Shown one piece after another: positions 8,894 to 16,910 of a stretch of DNA of 64,000 bases (positions within the stretch are counted from its first letter, which is position 1; each line of letters begins with the position of its first letter). Below the pieces are notes generated by a model. It ran no database searches. It worked only from the letters and a program-made list of their open reading frames with translations, and was not told the DNA's origin. Source of the DNA: Thiocapsa roseilacustris. GTDB lineage: Bacteria; Pseudomonadota; Gammaproteobacteria; Chromatiales; Chromatiaceae. The stretch covers positions 1 through 64,000 of the forward strand of contig NZ_JBBWVE010000013.1 of NCBI RefSeq assembly GCF_041903755.1, given 5' to 3'. The position numbers were made by a program, and so were the translations under genes.

Positions 8894-9925
8894 ATGTTGC
8901 CCATCACGCCCACGAACGGCGCCGCCGCGACGAGCGAAGCCATCGAGCAGGCGTTGCAACGCTATCTCGACACCTATTTCACCCATCGGGATCTGGCTGG
9001 AACCCTGGCCCTGTTCAGCCCGACAGTCACCGGCTTTGGAACCGGTCGCGACGAAACGGCTACGACGTTCTCTGCAGTAGAACAGCTCTATCGGCGCGAT
9101 ATCGAGCAGGCCCCAAACCCCATTGCCTACCGCTTCCAAAGACCACCGCATGTTCAGATCCTGTCGGTTCATGTTGGCCTTGTCTCTGCCGAACTCGATC
9201 TGCACACCACCGTGCTCGATCAGACGCTGACGTTGAGTCACCTGCGATTGACCCTGATCTTCACGCGGCATGGCTCCGACTGGCTGATCGAATACAAGCA
9301 CCTTTCGCTGCCGACCCAGGCGCACGGTGAGGACGAAGCCTATCCGATCAAAGAACTCGAAGCCCGTAATCAGGTGCTCGAACGGTTGGTCACTAAAAAG
9401 ACCCAGGAACTTCAGCACGCCCTATCGGAACTCGCCCGCCTCGCCGCGACCGACACGCTCACGGGACTCTCCAATCGGCTCAAGATCGATGAGTATCTGG
9501 ACGCAGCCATCCAACGGGCTCAGGACGCGGCCTATCCACTCGCGCTGATCATGCTGGATCTCGATCACTTCAAGCGTATCAACGATACTTATGGTCATCT
9601 TCAGGGTGATCGTGTCCTGGTCGAATTGTCCAATATCCTGTCGGCGGCGATCCGTGCCTCGGATCTGCTGGGCCGTTGGGGTGGCGAGGAGTTCCTCGTC
9701 ATCTGTCCCGGTATGACACTGGAGGCGGCCGTCGAACGCGCCGAGCACCTGCGCGCGGCGGTGCGTACCCATGCCTTTTCAGGTCTGGAGCAACCGCAGA
9801 CGGCCAGTTTGGGGGTGGCAAGCTATTGTGCCGGCGAGTCCCGTGAAGGTCTGCTGACGCGGGTCGATGCCGCCTTGTATCGCGCGACACTGAACGGGCG
9901 CGACCGTGTCGTCCAGGCACTTTAG
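8894..9925 (+). CDS. Diguanylate cyclase with N-terminal SnoaL/NTF2-like domain
   Basis: A 343-residue protein predicted to make cyclic di-GMP from two GTP. Residues about 15-150 look like a SnoaL/NTF2-like ligand-sensing domain (YLDTYFTHRDLAGTL, WLIEYKHLSLP). A coiled coil (about 160-185) links to the GGDEF domain, with the active-site GGEEF at about 263-267. An RASD sequence five residues before it is a good match to the RxxD inhibitory site. No membrane segment is seen. The ATG at 8894 is chosen because upstream in-frame sequence is the dispersed repeat. Confidence 0.85.
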   Translation: MLPITPTNGAAATSEAIEQALQRYLDTYFTHRDLAGTLALFSPTVTGFGTGRDETATTFSAVEQLYRRDIEQAPNPIAYRFQRPPHVQILSVHVGLVSAELDLHTTVLDQTLTLSHLRLTLIFTRHGSDWLIEYKHLSLPTQAHGEDEAYPIKELEARNQVLERLVTKKTQELQHALSELARLAATDTLTGLSNRLKIDEYLDAAIQRAQDAAYPLALIMLDLDHFKRINDTYGHLQGDRVLVELSNILSAAIRASDLLGRWGGEEFLVICPGMTLEAAVERAEHLRAAVRTHAFSGLEQPQTASLGVASYCAGESREGLLTRVDAALYRATLNGRDRVVQAL

Positions 9926-10082
9926 CGGGAGGGCGGCAACGACATCCTGCGTCACATTGATCCGGCGCGCACCCAGACCAATTTGGCGGGCATGGCGGGA
10001 CAGGCGCAGGCCCCGAACAGTGCCGGGACGTGGCGGTATAGGTACGACTTTCAGTCCGCCGGGCGTCTCACCATCGACCTCG

Positions 10083-10199
10083 TCGTTCGCGCAGAAGATG
10101 CAGCGGCTCACCGCGACCCTGCGTGGGCAGCAGGCCGAGGCCGCGAGGCTGGATGCCGCGATCGCCGCCAACCTGCGGGCGCTCGGCTTTGGCGAGTGA
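10083..10199 (+). pseudogene. hsdM: hsdM C-terminal tail remnant
   Basis: The last 38 codons of this frame, SFAQKMQRLTATLRG then EAARLDAAIAANLRALGFGE, match the end of type I modification subunits, where a leucine-rich helix and ANL(K/R)xLGF close the protein. No catalytic domain (no NPPF/Y) lies upstream; bases 9926-10082 show no recognisable coding sequence. It is interpreted as the stump of an hsdM gene that once preceded the Fic gene at 10288, a common arrangement in type I loci. Confidence 0.5.
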
Positions 10200-10241
10200 G
10201 GGATCAGTTGCCTGCCCTGCTATTAACGCCTGGGCGCTTAT

Positions 10242-10269
10242 GTGAGAATAGCCCCGCGGCTATTCTCAC
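10242..10269. promoter_or_regulatory. 12-bp perfect palindrome upstream of fic, candidate operator
   Basis: Arms GTGAGAATAGCC (10242-10253) and GGCTATTCTCAC (10258-10269) are perfectly complementary with a 4-base centre. It ends 18 bases before the fic start codon. There is no T-run after it, so it is not an intrinsic terminator. Its position suits an operator for autoregulation or a 5' UTR hairpin. Confidence 0.5.
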
Positions 10270-10287
10270 CAGTGAAAACAGCAGCCG

Positions 10288-11451
10288 ATGAAGCGAAGCT
10301 TGACAGGGCACTACGAGACCAGCATAGCCGGCGGCGAGACTGTCCGCGCCTTCGTTCCGGCATCGTTGCCGCCGGCGCCGCCCCTGGACATCACCGGTGC
10401 GCGCGCCCGGCTGCACGACCAGGCACTGCTGGCCTGCGGGCGGCTCGATGCCATCACCACCCTACTGCCTGAGCCGGACTTGTTTCTTTACGCGTACGTC
10501 CGGCGAGAGGCCGTGCTCTCCAGCCAGATCGAGGGCACCCAGTCATCCCTGTCCGACTTGTTGCTCTTCGAACTCGCGGAGGCCCCGGGTGCGCCGTTCG
10601 ACGACGTGGTAGAGGTTTCCAGCTACGTTGCCGCCCTGGAGCACGGGCTACAGCGGCTGCGGGACGGGTTCCCGCTCTGCAACCGGCTGCTGCGCGAGAT
10701 GCACCACCGGTTGCTGGCCCGAGGGCGCGGAGCGGACAAGCAACCCGGCGAATTTCGTCGAACGCAGAACTGGATCGGTGGCACCCGGCCCGGCAACGCC
10801 GCCTTCGTTCCCCCGCCGCCGCCGCTGGTCGAAGCCTGCATGGCGGACCTCGAGCGCTTCCTGAACGACGACCGTCTGCCCGTCTCCGCGCTGACAAGGG
10901 CGGCGCTGGCCCACGTGCAGTTCGAGACCATCCACCCCTTCCTCGACGGCAACGGCCGCATCGGCCGGTTGCTGATCGCCCTGATCCTGCATCAGCAGGG
11001 CGTGCTGCGGCAGCCCTTGCTCTATGCGAGCCTCTACTTCAAGCAGCACCGCACCGAGTACTACCGGCTGCTCGACGCCACCCGGCGCGACGGCGACTGG
11101 GATGCCTGGCTCGACTTCTTCCTTGACGGCGTGCGCGCCACGGCGACCGGTGCGGTGGACACCGCGCACCGGCTGCTCGAGCGGTTTCGGCAAGATGCCG
11201 AGCGCATTCAGTGCCTCGGCCGCGCCGCCGCCAATGCCCTGCGCGTCTTCGATGCCCTGCGCCCCCGGCCCTTGGCGACCATCAACGACCTCACCGCCCG
11301 CACCGCGGTGCCCTATCCCACCGCCGCCCGCGCCATCGAGGCGCTGGAGCGGCTCGGCATCGTCCGCGAGATCACCGGCCGCAGCCGCGACCGCGTCTTT
11401 GCCTACGATGCGTACCTCACGATCCTGAACGAGGGGGCAGAGCCGTTGTGA
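10288..11451 (+). CDS. Class II Fic-domain protein (predicted AMP-transferase)
   Basis: A 387-residue Fic protein. The catalytic motif HPFLDGNGRIGR is complete at residues 216-227, with the His needed for nucleotidyl transfer and the anion-hole GNGR. An inhibitory helix motif SSQIEG (residues 78-83, S-x-x-x-E-G) precedes the Fic core, which places the protein in class II, auto-inhibited from its own N-terminus. The last 80 residues resemble a winged-helix domain (AIEALERLGIVREITG). These proteins usually AMPylate a target protein. The gene stands next to hsdM debris; Fic genes are often embedded in type I R-M loci. Confidence 0.9.
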   Translation: MKRSLTGHYETSIAGGETVRAFVPASLPPAPPLDITGARARLHDQALLACGRLDAITTLLPEPDLFLYAYVRREAVLSSQIEGTQSSLSDLLLFELAEAPGAPFDDVVEVSSYVAALEHGLQRLRDGFPLCNRLLREMHHRLLARGRGADKQPGEFRRTQNWIGGTRPGNAAFVPPPPPLVEACMADLERFLNDDRLPVSALTRAALAHVQFETIHPFLDGNGRIGRLLIALILHQQGVLRQPLLYASLYFKQHRTEYYRLLDATRRDGDWDAWLDFFLDGVRATATGAVDTAHRLLERFRQDAERIQCLGRAAANALRVFDALRPRPLATINDLTARTAVPYPTAARAIEALERLGIVREITGRSRDRVFAYDAYLTILNEGAEPL

Positions 11452-11770
11452 TGGGGATCATACTATCGCCGCATCGAGTTCGGAGCGCTGCCGGGGTCGC
11501 GAAGGTCGTTCATGGCGCGGTTGCCCGTGACCCGGAGGGGGCTTGGGTATGGCGGATAGCCTACCGCCGGGAACCACTGCCCCACGCAGACTCCCGCCGA
11601 GCGACACGATTCGGTGGCATCTAGTCGCACTCATTAGCACACTAATTAGGGACAAGGACCAAGCAGCCGCATAGGCCGGCACGACGCAGAGGCCCGCGGG
11701 ATTCGGCGACGCGTGGATTGAATCGAGACCCGCGAGATATCCTTGTGACGTTCCCTCTTTCCCCGACGGT
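11452..11770. other. Intergenic region without recognisable gene
   Basis: The 319 bases between the Fic gene and the MNT gene hold no convincing ORF on either strand. The sequence from 11620 is relatively A/T-rich (CTCATTAGCACACTAATTAGG) and could contain the promoter of the MNT/HEPN pair. No named repeat is seen. Confidence 0.4.
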
Positions 11771-12067
11771 ATGATGATGCTGCTCGACGAGATCGCCGCC
11801 AATAAGACGCAAGTCCTCGCCCTCGGCAAGCGATACGGCGCACGCCGGATCCGCGTCTTCGGCTCCGTCGCCCGGCGCGAGGAGCGTCCCGATAGCGACG
11901 TGGACTTTCTAGTCGATTTCCCGTGCGGGTACGACATGTTCAGCCAGCGTCTCCCCCTGACGGAGGGTCTGGCCGATCTGCTCCATCGCCGCGTCGATCT
12001 GGTACCCGAGCACAAGCTTAATCGACATATCCGCGACCGCGTCCTGAACGAGGCCATCGATCTATGA
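11771..12067 (+). CDS. mntA: MNT-type nucleotidyltransferase antitoxin
   Basis: A 98-residue minimal nucleotidyltransferase. The signature GSVARREERPDSDVDFLVD (about residues 32-50) carries the Gly-Ser and the DxD pair that binds metal and nucleotide. In MntA/HepT systems this protein neutralises the HEPN RNase by AMPylating it. It overlaps the HEPN gene by 4 bp (ATGA), the normal operon structure for the pair. The ATG at 11771 starts a run of three Met codons, any of which could be used. Confidence 0.87.
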   Translation: MMMLLDEIAANKTQVLALGKRYGARRIRVFGSVARREERPDSDVDFLVDFPCGYDMFSQRLPLTEGLADLLHRRVDLVPEHKLNRHIRDRVLNEAIDL

Positions 12068-12537
12068 ACAAGCCCTGGCAGGCTCATGGGCTGCACAGAC
12101 TCGATGCGATTGCCAAGATCGCGCGCATCCGTGCGCGCGGCGACCTGACCCGGGACAAGGTACTTGACGACGCGGCGCTGCGCAACCTGCAAACGCTGTC
12201 GGAGGCGACTCAACTCCTGCCGGAGCGCAAGACATCGCTGTGCCCATCTATTCCATGGCGTGAAATCAGCGGCTTTCGCAACCTGCTCGTGCACAATGAT
12301 CTGGGTGACATCGACCCGGCGACTGTGCTCGCCGTCATCGACCGGCATCCGGGACCGCTGGAGGCGTGTGTCCGTGCCTTGCTGGCCGCGCAAGAAGATT
12401 GCGCGGAGGACTTGCCGATGCCGTTTGCCGAAGGAAACTCTCGGCGACGCATGACCCGTTGCCGGGCGCGCATCACCGGCGACATATCCTTAGTACGTCG
12501 CCTACTTCGCGTGCAACTCCCAACTCCAAGGGATTAA
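12064..12537 (+). CDS. hepT: HEPN-domain toxin (HepT/DUF86-like)
   Basis: A 157-residue protein whose first ~115 residues form the HEPN fold. The RNase motif R-x4-H is present as RNLLVH (near residue 76-81). The residue two after the His, which is Tyr in the well-studied RX4HXY toxins and is the AMPylation site, is Asp here (RNLLVHND). About 40 arginine-rich C-terminal residues exceed the usual length and run into the dispersed repeat at 12531, so the original stop may have been lost. Paired with the MNT gene upstream. Confidence 0.82.
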   Translation: MNKPWQAHGLHRLDAIAKIARIRARGDLTRDKVLDDAALRNLQTLSEATQLLPERKTSLCPSIPWREISGFRNLLVHNDLGDIDPATVLAVIDRHPGPLEACVRALLAAQEDCAEDLPMPFAEGNSRRRMTRCRARITGDISLVRRLLRVQLPTPRD

Positions 12538-12558
12538 GTATACGGTCCCCGGAACTCC
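12531..12558. repeat. Dispersed repeat, ATACTGTCCC family, unit 2
   Basis: A short unit GGATTAAGTATACGG followed by TCCCCGGAACTCC, related to the core at 8826 but with one base changed. It overlaps the last codons of the HEPN frame. Confidence 0.5.
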
Positions 12559-13034
12559 CGCTTGACCCCGTTCCGTCGTTCCCTCGCTCTGCGCTTTGCG
12601 TTCCCTCGCTTTGCGCTTTGAACCACAGACACCTACCCAACGCAACCGCATTCGGGCGCTGGCTGGTCGGCATCGGTCGACGCACACCACGGGGGCCATA
12701 GGTCGTGGGCGCGGGCTGGCCCGCGACGCAGCCAGGCCCAGCCGAGCCGGTCGGAGGCGATGCCTCGCCAGGCCCTTGACCCCAACGCGGGGCCGCTACC
12801 TGGGGCCTGGGAAGAAGCGGATTGCTCCCCGCTTCGCCCCCGTCGGCCACCTGCCGCTCGCACCTGGCCCTTGCAGTGCCAACTCCTTCGATGCTAGCTT
12901 CCCGCTGACCCCAGCCGCCGCGCGTTCGGGTTTCTATCCCTCTTGACGAACATGGTCGGAACACGGGTGGACCCCGTCCGAACGGTCACTTCGACCAGAA
13001 GGAAACCCCGGATGACCATCAACGCGATAATTGA
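12559..13034. other. Intergenic region before hicAB
   Basis: About 475 bases without a supported gene. It contains an imperfect tandem repeat of GTTCCCTCGCT/GCGCTTTG (about 12574-12618) and a GC-rich stretch. The ORFs on both strands are not conserved in style and have poor codon periodicity. The promoter for hicAB should lie in the last 80 bases. Confidence 0.4.
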
Positions 13035-13289
13035 ATGAACGCGAGACACCGCAAGACGCTGGAAGCCATCTTCGCCAGGCCCACGTCAGGGTCGGTGAAG
13101 TTCTCCGATATCGAAGCGCTGGTGCTGGGCCTCGGTGGGGAAGTGCGCGAAGGTTCCGGCTCCCGGGTGGCATTACAGTTAGGTACCGCCGTAATGCACG
13201 CACACCGCCCCCATCCGGGCAAAGAAGCAAAAAAGTATCAGGTCGAAGAGATTCGCGCCTGGTTAGCTGACCAGGGGAAAGTACCATGA
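13035..13289 (+). CDS. hicA: HicA-family mRNA interferase toxin
   Basis: An 84-residue HicA toxin of the longer type. The double-stranded-RNA-binding-like fold is indicated by HRKTLEAIFARP, GSGSRVALQL and the conserved HRPHPGKEAKKYQV near residues 56-69, whose His is the likely catalytic residue. HicA proteins cut mRNA when free. The stop overlaps the hicB start by 4 bp. An alternative ATG at 13031 is in another frame. Confidence 0.87.
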   Translation: MNARHRKTLEAIFARPTSGSVKFSDIEALVLGLGGEVREGSGSRVALQLGTAVMHAHRPHPGKEAKKYQVEEIRAWLADQGKVP

Positions 13290-13624
13290 CTCCGAATACC
13301 TTGAGCTACCGCGGCTATGTAGCCGGTGTGGAATTCGACGCCCGAGACAATGTCTTCTGGGGGAAGGTGCTGGGACTCGTCGATAGCATCACCTTCGAAG
13401 GCGAAACCGTGCGCGAACTCACGGAGGATTTCCACAATGGCATTGACTTCTATCTTGCGGATTGCGCGAAGACCGGACGCGCCCCGGAGAGACCGTTAAG
13501 CGGCGACCTCATTCTCCACATTGCGCCCGAAGTGCATGGCGCAGTGCTAGCCGCCGCCAGGGCGGCGGGAAAGAGCGCCGATCAATGGGCGTCGGAGATA
13601 TTTACCAGCGCAGTTGGGCGTTAG
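13286..13624 (+). CDS. hicB: HicB-family antitoxin
   Basis: A 112-residue HicB antitoxin. The N-terminal degraded RNase-H-like domain (YRGYVAGVEFDARDN, GKVLGLVDSITFEGE) binds HicA; the last 40 residues (HIAPEVHGAVLAAARAAGKS) match a ribbon-helix-helix DNA-binding domain that normally represses the operon. Directly downstream of, and overlapping, hicA. Confidence 0.87.
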   Translation: MTPNTLSYRGYVAGVEFDARDNVFWGKVLGLVDSITFEGETVRELTEDFHNGIDFYLADCAKTGRAPERPLSGDLILHIAPEVHGAVLAAARAAGKSADQWASEIFTSAVGR

Positions 13625-13855
13625 TCTAAACGCGAACCGTCGAAAGCAGGGTAAGGCGAAAGCAGGGGCTTGCCTTCTGTCTTTCATGAAGTTTGCAGTG
13701 CAAGACGGAAAACGATGGGGTGCCAGATCCATCGCTTACTTATTGCGCGAGGCAACAGGCAAGATCTGATAAACATCTAGCCGACCCCGCCCGCGGGCCT
13801 ACAGTTAAGGTAGAAGAGATCATCTGAGCTGGAGACCCGGCAGGAGGAGTCGACG

Positions 13856-14872
13856 ATGAAACTCTACGGCGGAATCGATCTGCATTCCAACAATAGTGTC
13901 GTGGCCCTTTTGGACGAAGAGGACCTCGTGGTGTATCGCAAGCGATTGGCGAACGACGCGGCGTTGGTGCTGGAATCCCTGGCACCGTATCGCGAGGCGA
14001 TCACGGGATTGGTCGTGGAATCGACGTACAACTGGTACTGGCTGGTCGACGCCTTGATGGATGCGGGCTATCGGGTGCACTTGGCCAACACCGCGGCAAT
14101 CGTGCAGTACAGCGGGCTGAAGTACAGCGACGACGATTCCGACGCCGCCTGGCTGGCCAAGCTGCTGCGTCTTGGGCTGTTGCCGGAGGGTTATATCTAC
14201 CCCAAGGAACAGCGCGCCGTGCGCGATCTGCTGCGACGGCGCAGTCGCCTGGTCCAGCAGCATACGGCCAACGTCCTGGCGGTGCAGAACCTGTTCTCGC
14301 GCAACCGCGGGCGCTCGCTGAGCGCCAATGCGATCCGGCGCCTGACGCCCGAGACCGTGGGCGAGTTGCTGCCGGATGTGCACTTGGCCCTGGCAGTGCA
14401 GAGCACCCTGCTGGCCATGCGTGGCCAAGAGGCGGCGATCGATCTGTTGGAGCACGAGGCCTGCGCGCAGCTCAAAGGCCGGCCCGAGTACCGGCATCTG
14501 CTCGGCACCAGCGGCATCGGTCAGGTGCTGGGGTTGACGATCCTGTTGGAGACCGGACCGATCGAGCGCTTTGCCCGCGTCGGCAACTATGCCTCCTACT
14601 GTCGCCTCGTCGGCAGCGAGCGGCTCTCCAACGGCAAACGCAAGGGCCGGGGCAACACCAAGAACGGCAACAAATATCTGGCTTGGGCCTATCTGGAGGC
14701 GGCGAACTTCGCGGTGCGCTACAACCCCGCGATCAAGCGCTACGACCAGCGCAAGCGCGCCAAGACCAATGGCGTGGTCGCCATCAAGACGGTGGCGCAC
14801 AAGCTGGCACGGGCCTGTTACTTCATGCTGCGCGAGGGCACCGACTTCGACGTCGATCGGGCCTTCGCCTGA
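13856..14872 (+). CDS. IS110-family transposase
   Basis: A 338-residue DEDD transposase. The N-terminal RuvC-like domain begins YGGIDLHSNNSVVALLD (first Asp) with VVESTYNWYWLVDAL (Glu) and DDDSDAAWLAKLLR (Asp-Asp). The C-terminal Transposase_20 domain has GTSGIGQVLGLTILLE and GRGNTKNGNKYLAWA. A strong Shine-Dalgarno (GGAGGAG, 13844-13850) precedes the ATG. Length and motifs are complete, so the element may be active. IS110 members use a bridge RNA from their non-coding end for target choice; the long non-coding 3' flank (14873-15300) or the 230 bases upstream may encode it. Confidence 0.9.
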   Translation: MKLYGGIDLHSNNSVVALLDEEDLVVYRKRLANDAALVLESLAPYREAITGLVVESTYNWYWLVDALMDAGYRVHLANTAAIVQYSGLKYSDDDSDAAWLAKLLRLGLLPEGYIYPKEQRAVRDLLRRRSRLVQQHTANVLAVQNLFSRNRGRSLSANAIRRLTPETVGELLPDVHLALAVQSTLLAMRGQEAAIDLLEHEACAQLKGRPEYRHLLGTSGIGQVLGLTILLETGPIERFARVGNYASYCRLVGSERLSNGKRKGRGNTKNGNKYLAWAYLEAANFAVRYNPAIKRYDQRKRAKTNGVVAIKTVAHKLARACYFMLREGTDFDVDRAFA

Positions 14873-15302
14873 AGGGCTATGGGCGATGCGCCGGTGAGCC
14901 AGGACAAGGGGTTGGTGGACAGCCTCCAGACCTGATTGGCCGCCGGCACATCTCCCGCCGACATTCGTCAGGGAGCAACGCTTGTGACCGAGACGCCTCC
15001 GCCATCGAGCCAGCACGGGGTTGGGCGGTGCCAACATGGCACCGAGCCAGCGATCTGTGATCCCTCGGTCGGGTGGGTGCGGGGCGGGGACGCCTGGATT
15101 TTTAGGGATCCGCGCCCCCGCCCCGCACCCACCTCCGTGGTCTACTTGGACTTTGGTGGGGCACCGACGATTTTCTGGGGCTCAGCGAGCCAGGGGCCGG
15201 GTGTCTACTCCCGACGGAGCAGCCCCACCGCCTTGATCCAGAAGGGTGACTGGCGCGGATCGGAGTGAATCCGCGACCTTTCAACGAGAACCGCGGGCGC
15301 GT
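14873..15302. mobile_element. Non-coding 3' flank of the IS110-family element
   Basis: More than 400 bases after the transposase without a gene. It contains GC-rich structured sequence including the 22-bp hairpin at 15072-15133. In IS110 elements one non-coding end is long and encodes the bridge RNA. Element termini cannot be fixed without a second copy or an empty site. Confidence 0.45.
15071..15133. repeat. 22-bp inverted repeat with a G-quadruplex motif
   Basis: Bases 15072-15093 and 15112-15133 are complementary with a single mismatch around an 18-base centre. The left arm starts GGGTGGGTGCGGGGCGGGG (15071-15089), a canonical four-tract G-quadruplex pattern (G3-T-G3-TGC-G4-C-G4). No T-run follows, so it is not a standard terminator. 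Confidence 0.7.
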
Positions 15303-15402
15303 TGGCGGTACCAAAGTGGCACTTCCCGACCGACACAAGCGTGCTTCGGTGCGAGAAAAAAGGTCGTGCCATTGATCGGGGTCAGCTAAATGGTGACCCC
15401 TT

Positions 15403-15510
15403 CTCTCTTGCCCGGAATACCCTGCGAATTGAGTATACTGTCCCAGGAACTTCGCGCTCTCTTGCCCGGAATACCCTGCGAATTGAGTATACTGTCCCCG
15501 GAACTTCCTA
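15403..15510. repeat. Two tandem 54-bp units of the ATACTGTCCC repeat family
   Basis: Bases 15403-15456 and 15457-15510 are direct repeats of period 54 with a single change over their shared ~50 bases. Each contains CTCTTGCCCGGAATACC then the core GAATTGAGTATACTGTCCC and ends near GGAACTTC. The sequence resembles unit 1 at 8806 most closely. Confidence 0.85.
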
Positions 15511-15758
15511 CGGAATTTTGTACGCCGCGGAGGCCCGTGAGATATACGTCGTCGCCGTCATGCACCTGCATCGCGAGCCGGGCTATTGGCGGGCGCGTTT
15601 TGGTTGAGTTTGTCGGTGCGAAATTTAGAGCACTTCGGCGTGTCCCCCTGCCATCCGGCGTATTACGCTGTCGCTAATACGCCCTACGCGGGCTGGTTTG
15701 TCTGGAGAAAATGAGCTAAGCCTCGCCGCATAACAAGACACCGACACGCGACTACTTC
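15511..15758. other. Upstream region of the methyltransferase operon
   Basis: About 250 bases with falling GC content ahead of the low-GC methyltransferase gene. It should hold the operon promoter; I see no confident -35/-10 pair. An imperfect palindrome GTATTACGCTGTCGCTAATACGCC (split here for length: GTATTA at 15659 and TAATAC at 15675) is a candidate operator. Confidence 0.35.
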
Positions 15759-16910
15759 ATGGCTAAATCAACCAAAGACATTCAAATACTAGGCAGTGAC
15801 AAGGATTTCCTGCGACTCGGCAAAATGCCTGTTTTCGCCTCTTTCAATGATCCAGTTCGCATTGTCGATCTGTTTTGTGGCTGTGGTGGCATTACTCTAG
15901 GTTGCGTCCTCGCAGCACACGATCTTGGGCGCAACGTCGAGATTCCGTTGGCTGTGGATTTTGATGCTGCGGCGGTTGACTGCTACAAGGCCAACTTTCC
16001 ACAGGCTGACGCACGGTGCACCGACATAACAACGATGTTGGAAAGCGATTGGCAGGCGAAGCTTACACGCGCTGAGGTGGGGCTTCGAAAGGGTGTCGGA
16101 AGAGTCGACATCCTCGTCGGTGGCCCACCCTGTCAGGGCCATTCAGATTTGAACAACTATACGCGAAGGCGTGATCCGAAAAACCAGCTCATGCAATTCA
16201 TGGCCCGGGCCGCAGTTGTATTCAAACCACAGTCGGTAATTGTAGAAAACGTTGTGGGTTCGCTCAGGGATAGCGCCGGCATAGTTCATTCAGTCGAATC
16301 CATATTTCGAGAGCTTGGCTACCGAGTAAATATAGGCATACTGGATTTCGCTGCATTGGGCGTCCCTCAACGTCGACGGCGCATGATCATGATCGCCACA
16401 AAAGGCGCAGAAGTGCGTGTGGAAGAAATACAGCTCAAGTATTCCATCGCAGAAAAGACGGTCGAATGGGCCATAAAAGACATTGCGGATAAACCCCGAG
16501 ACCTTCTTGTGGACCGCGTCGCAGTCCCCCAGTCTCAGACGAAAAACCGGATCGATTTCCTCTTCGATAACCAGCTTTACGAACTTCCAAACGAACAGCG
16601 CCCTGCATGCCATCGGGACAAGTCACACAGCTACGACACCGTCTATGGTCGCCTGCGTTGGGACAGACTCGCGCAAACGATTACAAGTGGCTTTTACTGC
16701 ATGTGTATGGGGCGTTATGTCCACCCTGAGCAGCGCCGCACCTTAACAGCCCATGAAGCAGCGAGGCTTCAGTTTTTCCCTGACTTTTTTGATTTCTCAC
16801 CAGCAAAATCGAGAACCAAATTGGCAGAGATCATCGGGAATGCCGTCCCCCCAAAGGGTGCCTACGCAGTTGCTCGGTCAATCATCTCAACTTTGGAGCC
16901 CACACCATGA
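15759..16910 (+). CDS. DNA cytosine-5 methyltransferase 1 of a LlaJI-like R-M operon
   Basis: A 383-residue m5C methyltransferase. Motif I is VDLFCGCGGITLG (residues 36-48), the catalytic loop GGPPCQGHSD has the nucleophile Cys125, ENV is at 163-165 and QRRRR at 204-208, with the C-terminal motifs TLTAHEAARLQFFP and GNAVPP. All ten-motif landmarks needed for activity are visible. It methylates DNA cytosines to protect self. It is the first of four genes that overlap by 4 bp or nearly touch. Base composition is clearly lower in GC than the flanks, indicating recent transfer. Confidence 0.9.
   Translation: MAKSTKDIQILGSDKDFLRLGKMPVFASFNDPVRIVDLFCGCGGITLGCVLAAHDLGRNVEIPLAVDFDAAAVDCYKANFPQADARCTDITTMLESDWQAKLTRAEVGLRKGVGRVDILVGGPPCQGHSDLNNYTRRRDPKNQLMQFMARAAVVFKPQSVIVENVVGSLRDSAGIVHSVESIFRELGYRVNIGILDFAALGVPQRRRRMIMIATKGAEVRVEEIQLKYSIAEKTVEWAIKDIADKPRDLLVDRVAVPQSQTKNRIDFLFDNQLYELPNEQRPACHRDKSHSYDTVYGRLRWDRLAQTITSGFYCMCMGRYVHPEQRRTLTAHEAARLQFFPDFFDFSPAKSRTKLAEIIGNAVPPKGAYAVARSIISTLEPTP

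Noticed and set aside
10242..10269. Rho-independent terminator
   Set aside because: No T-run follows on either strand; location just before a start codon fits an operator better.
13820..15037. 405-codon minus strand ORF
   Set aside because: Shadow of the IS110 transposase.
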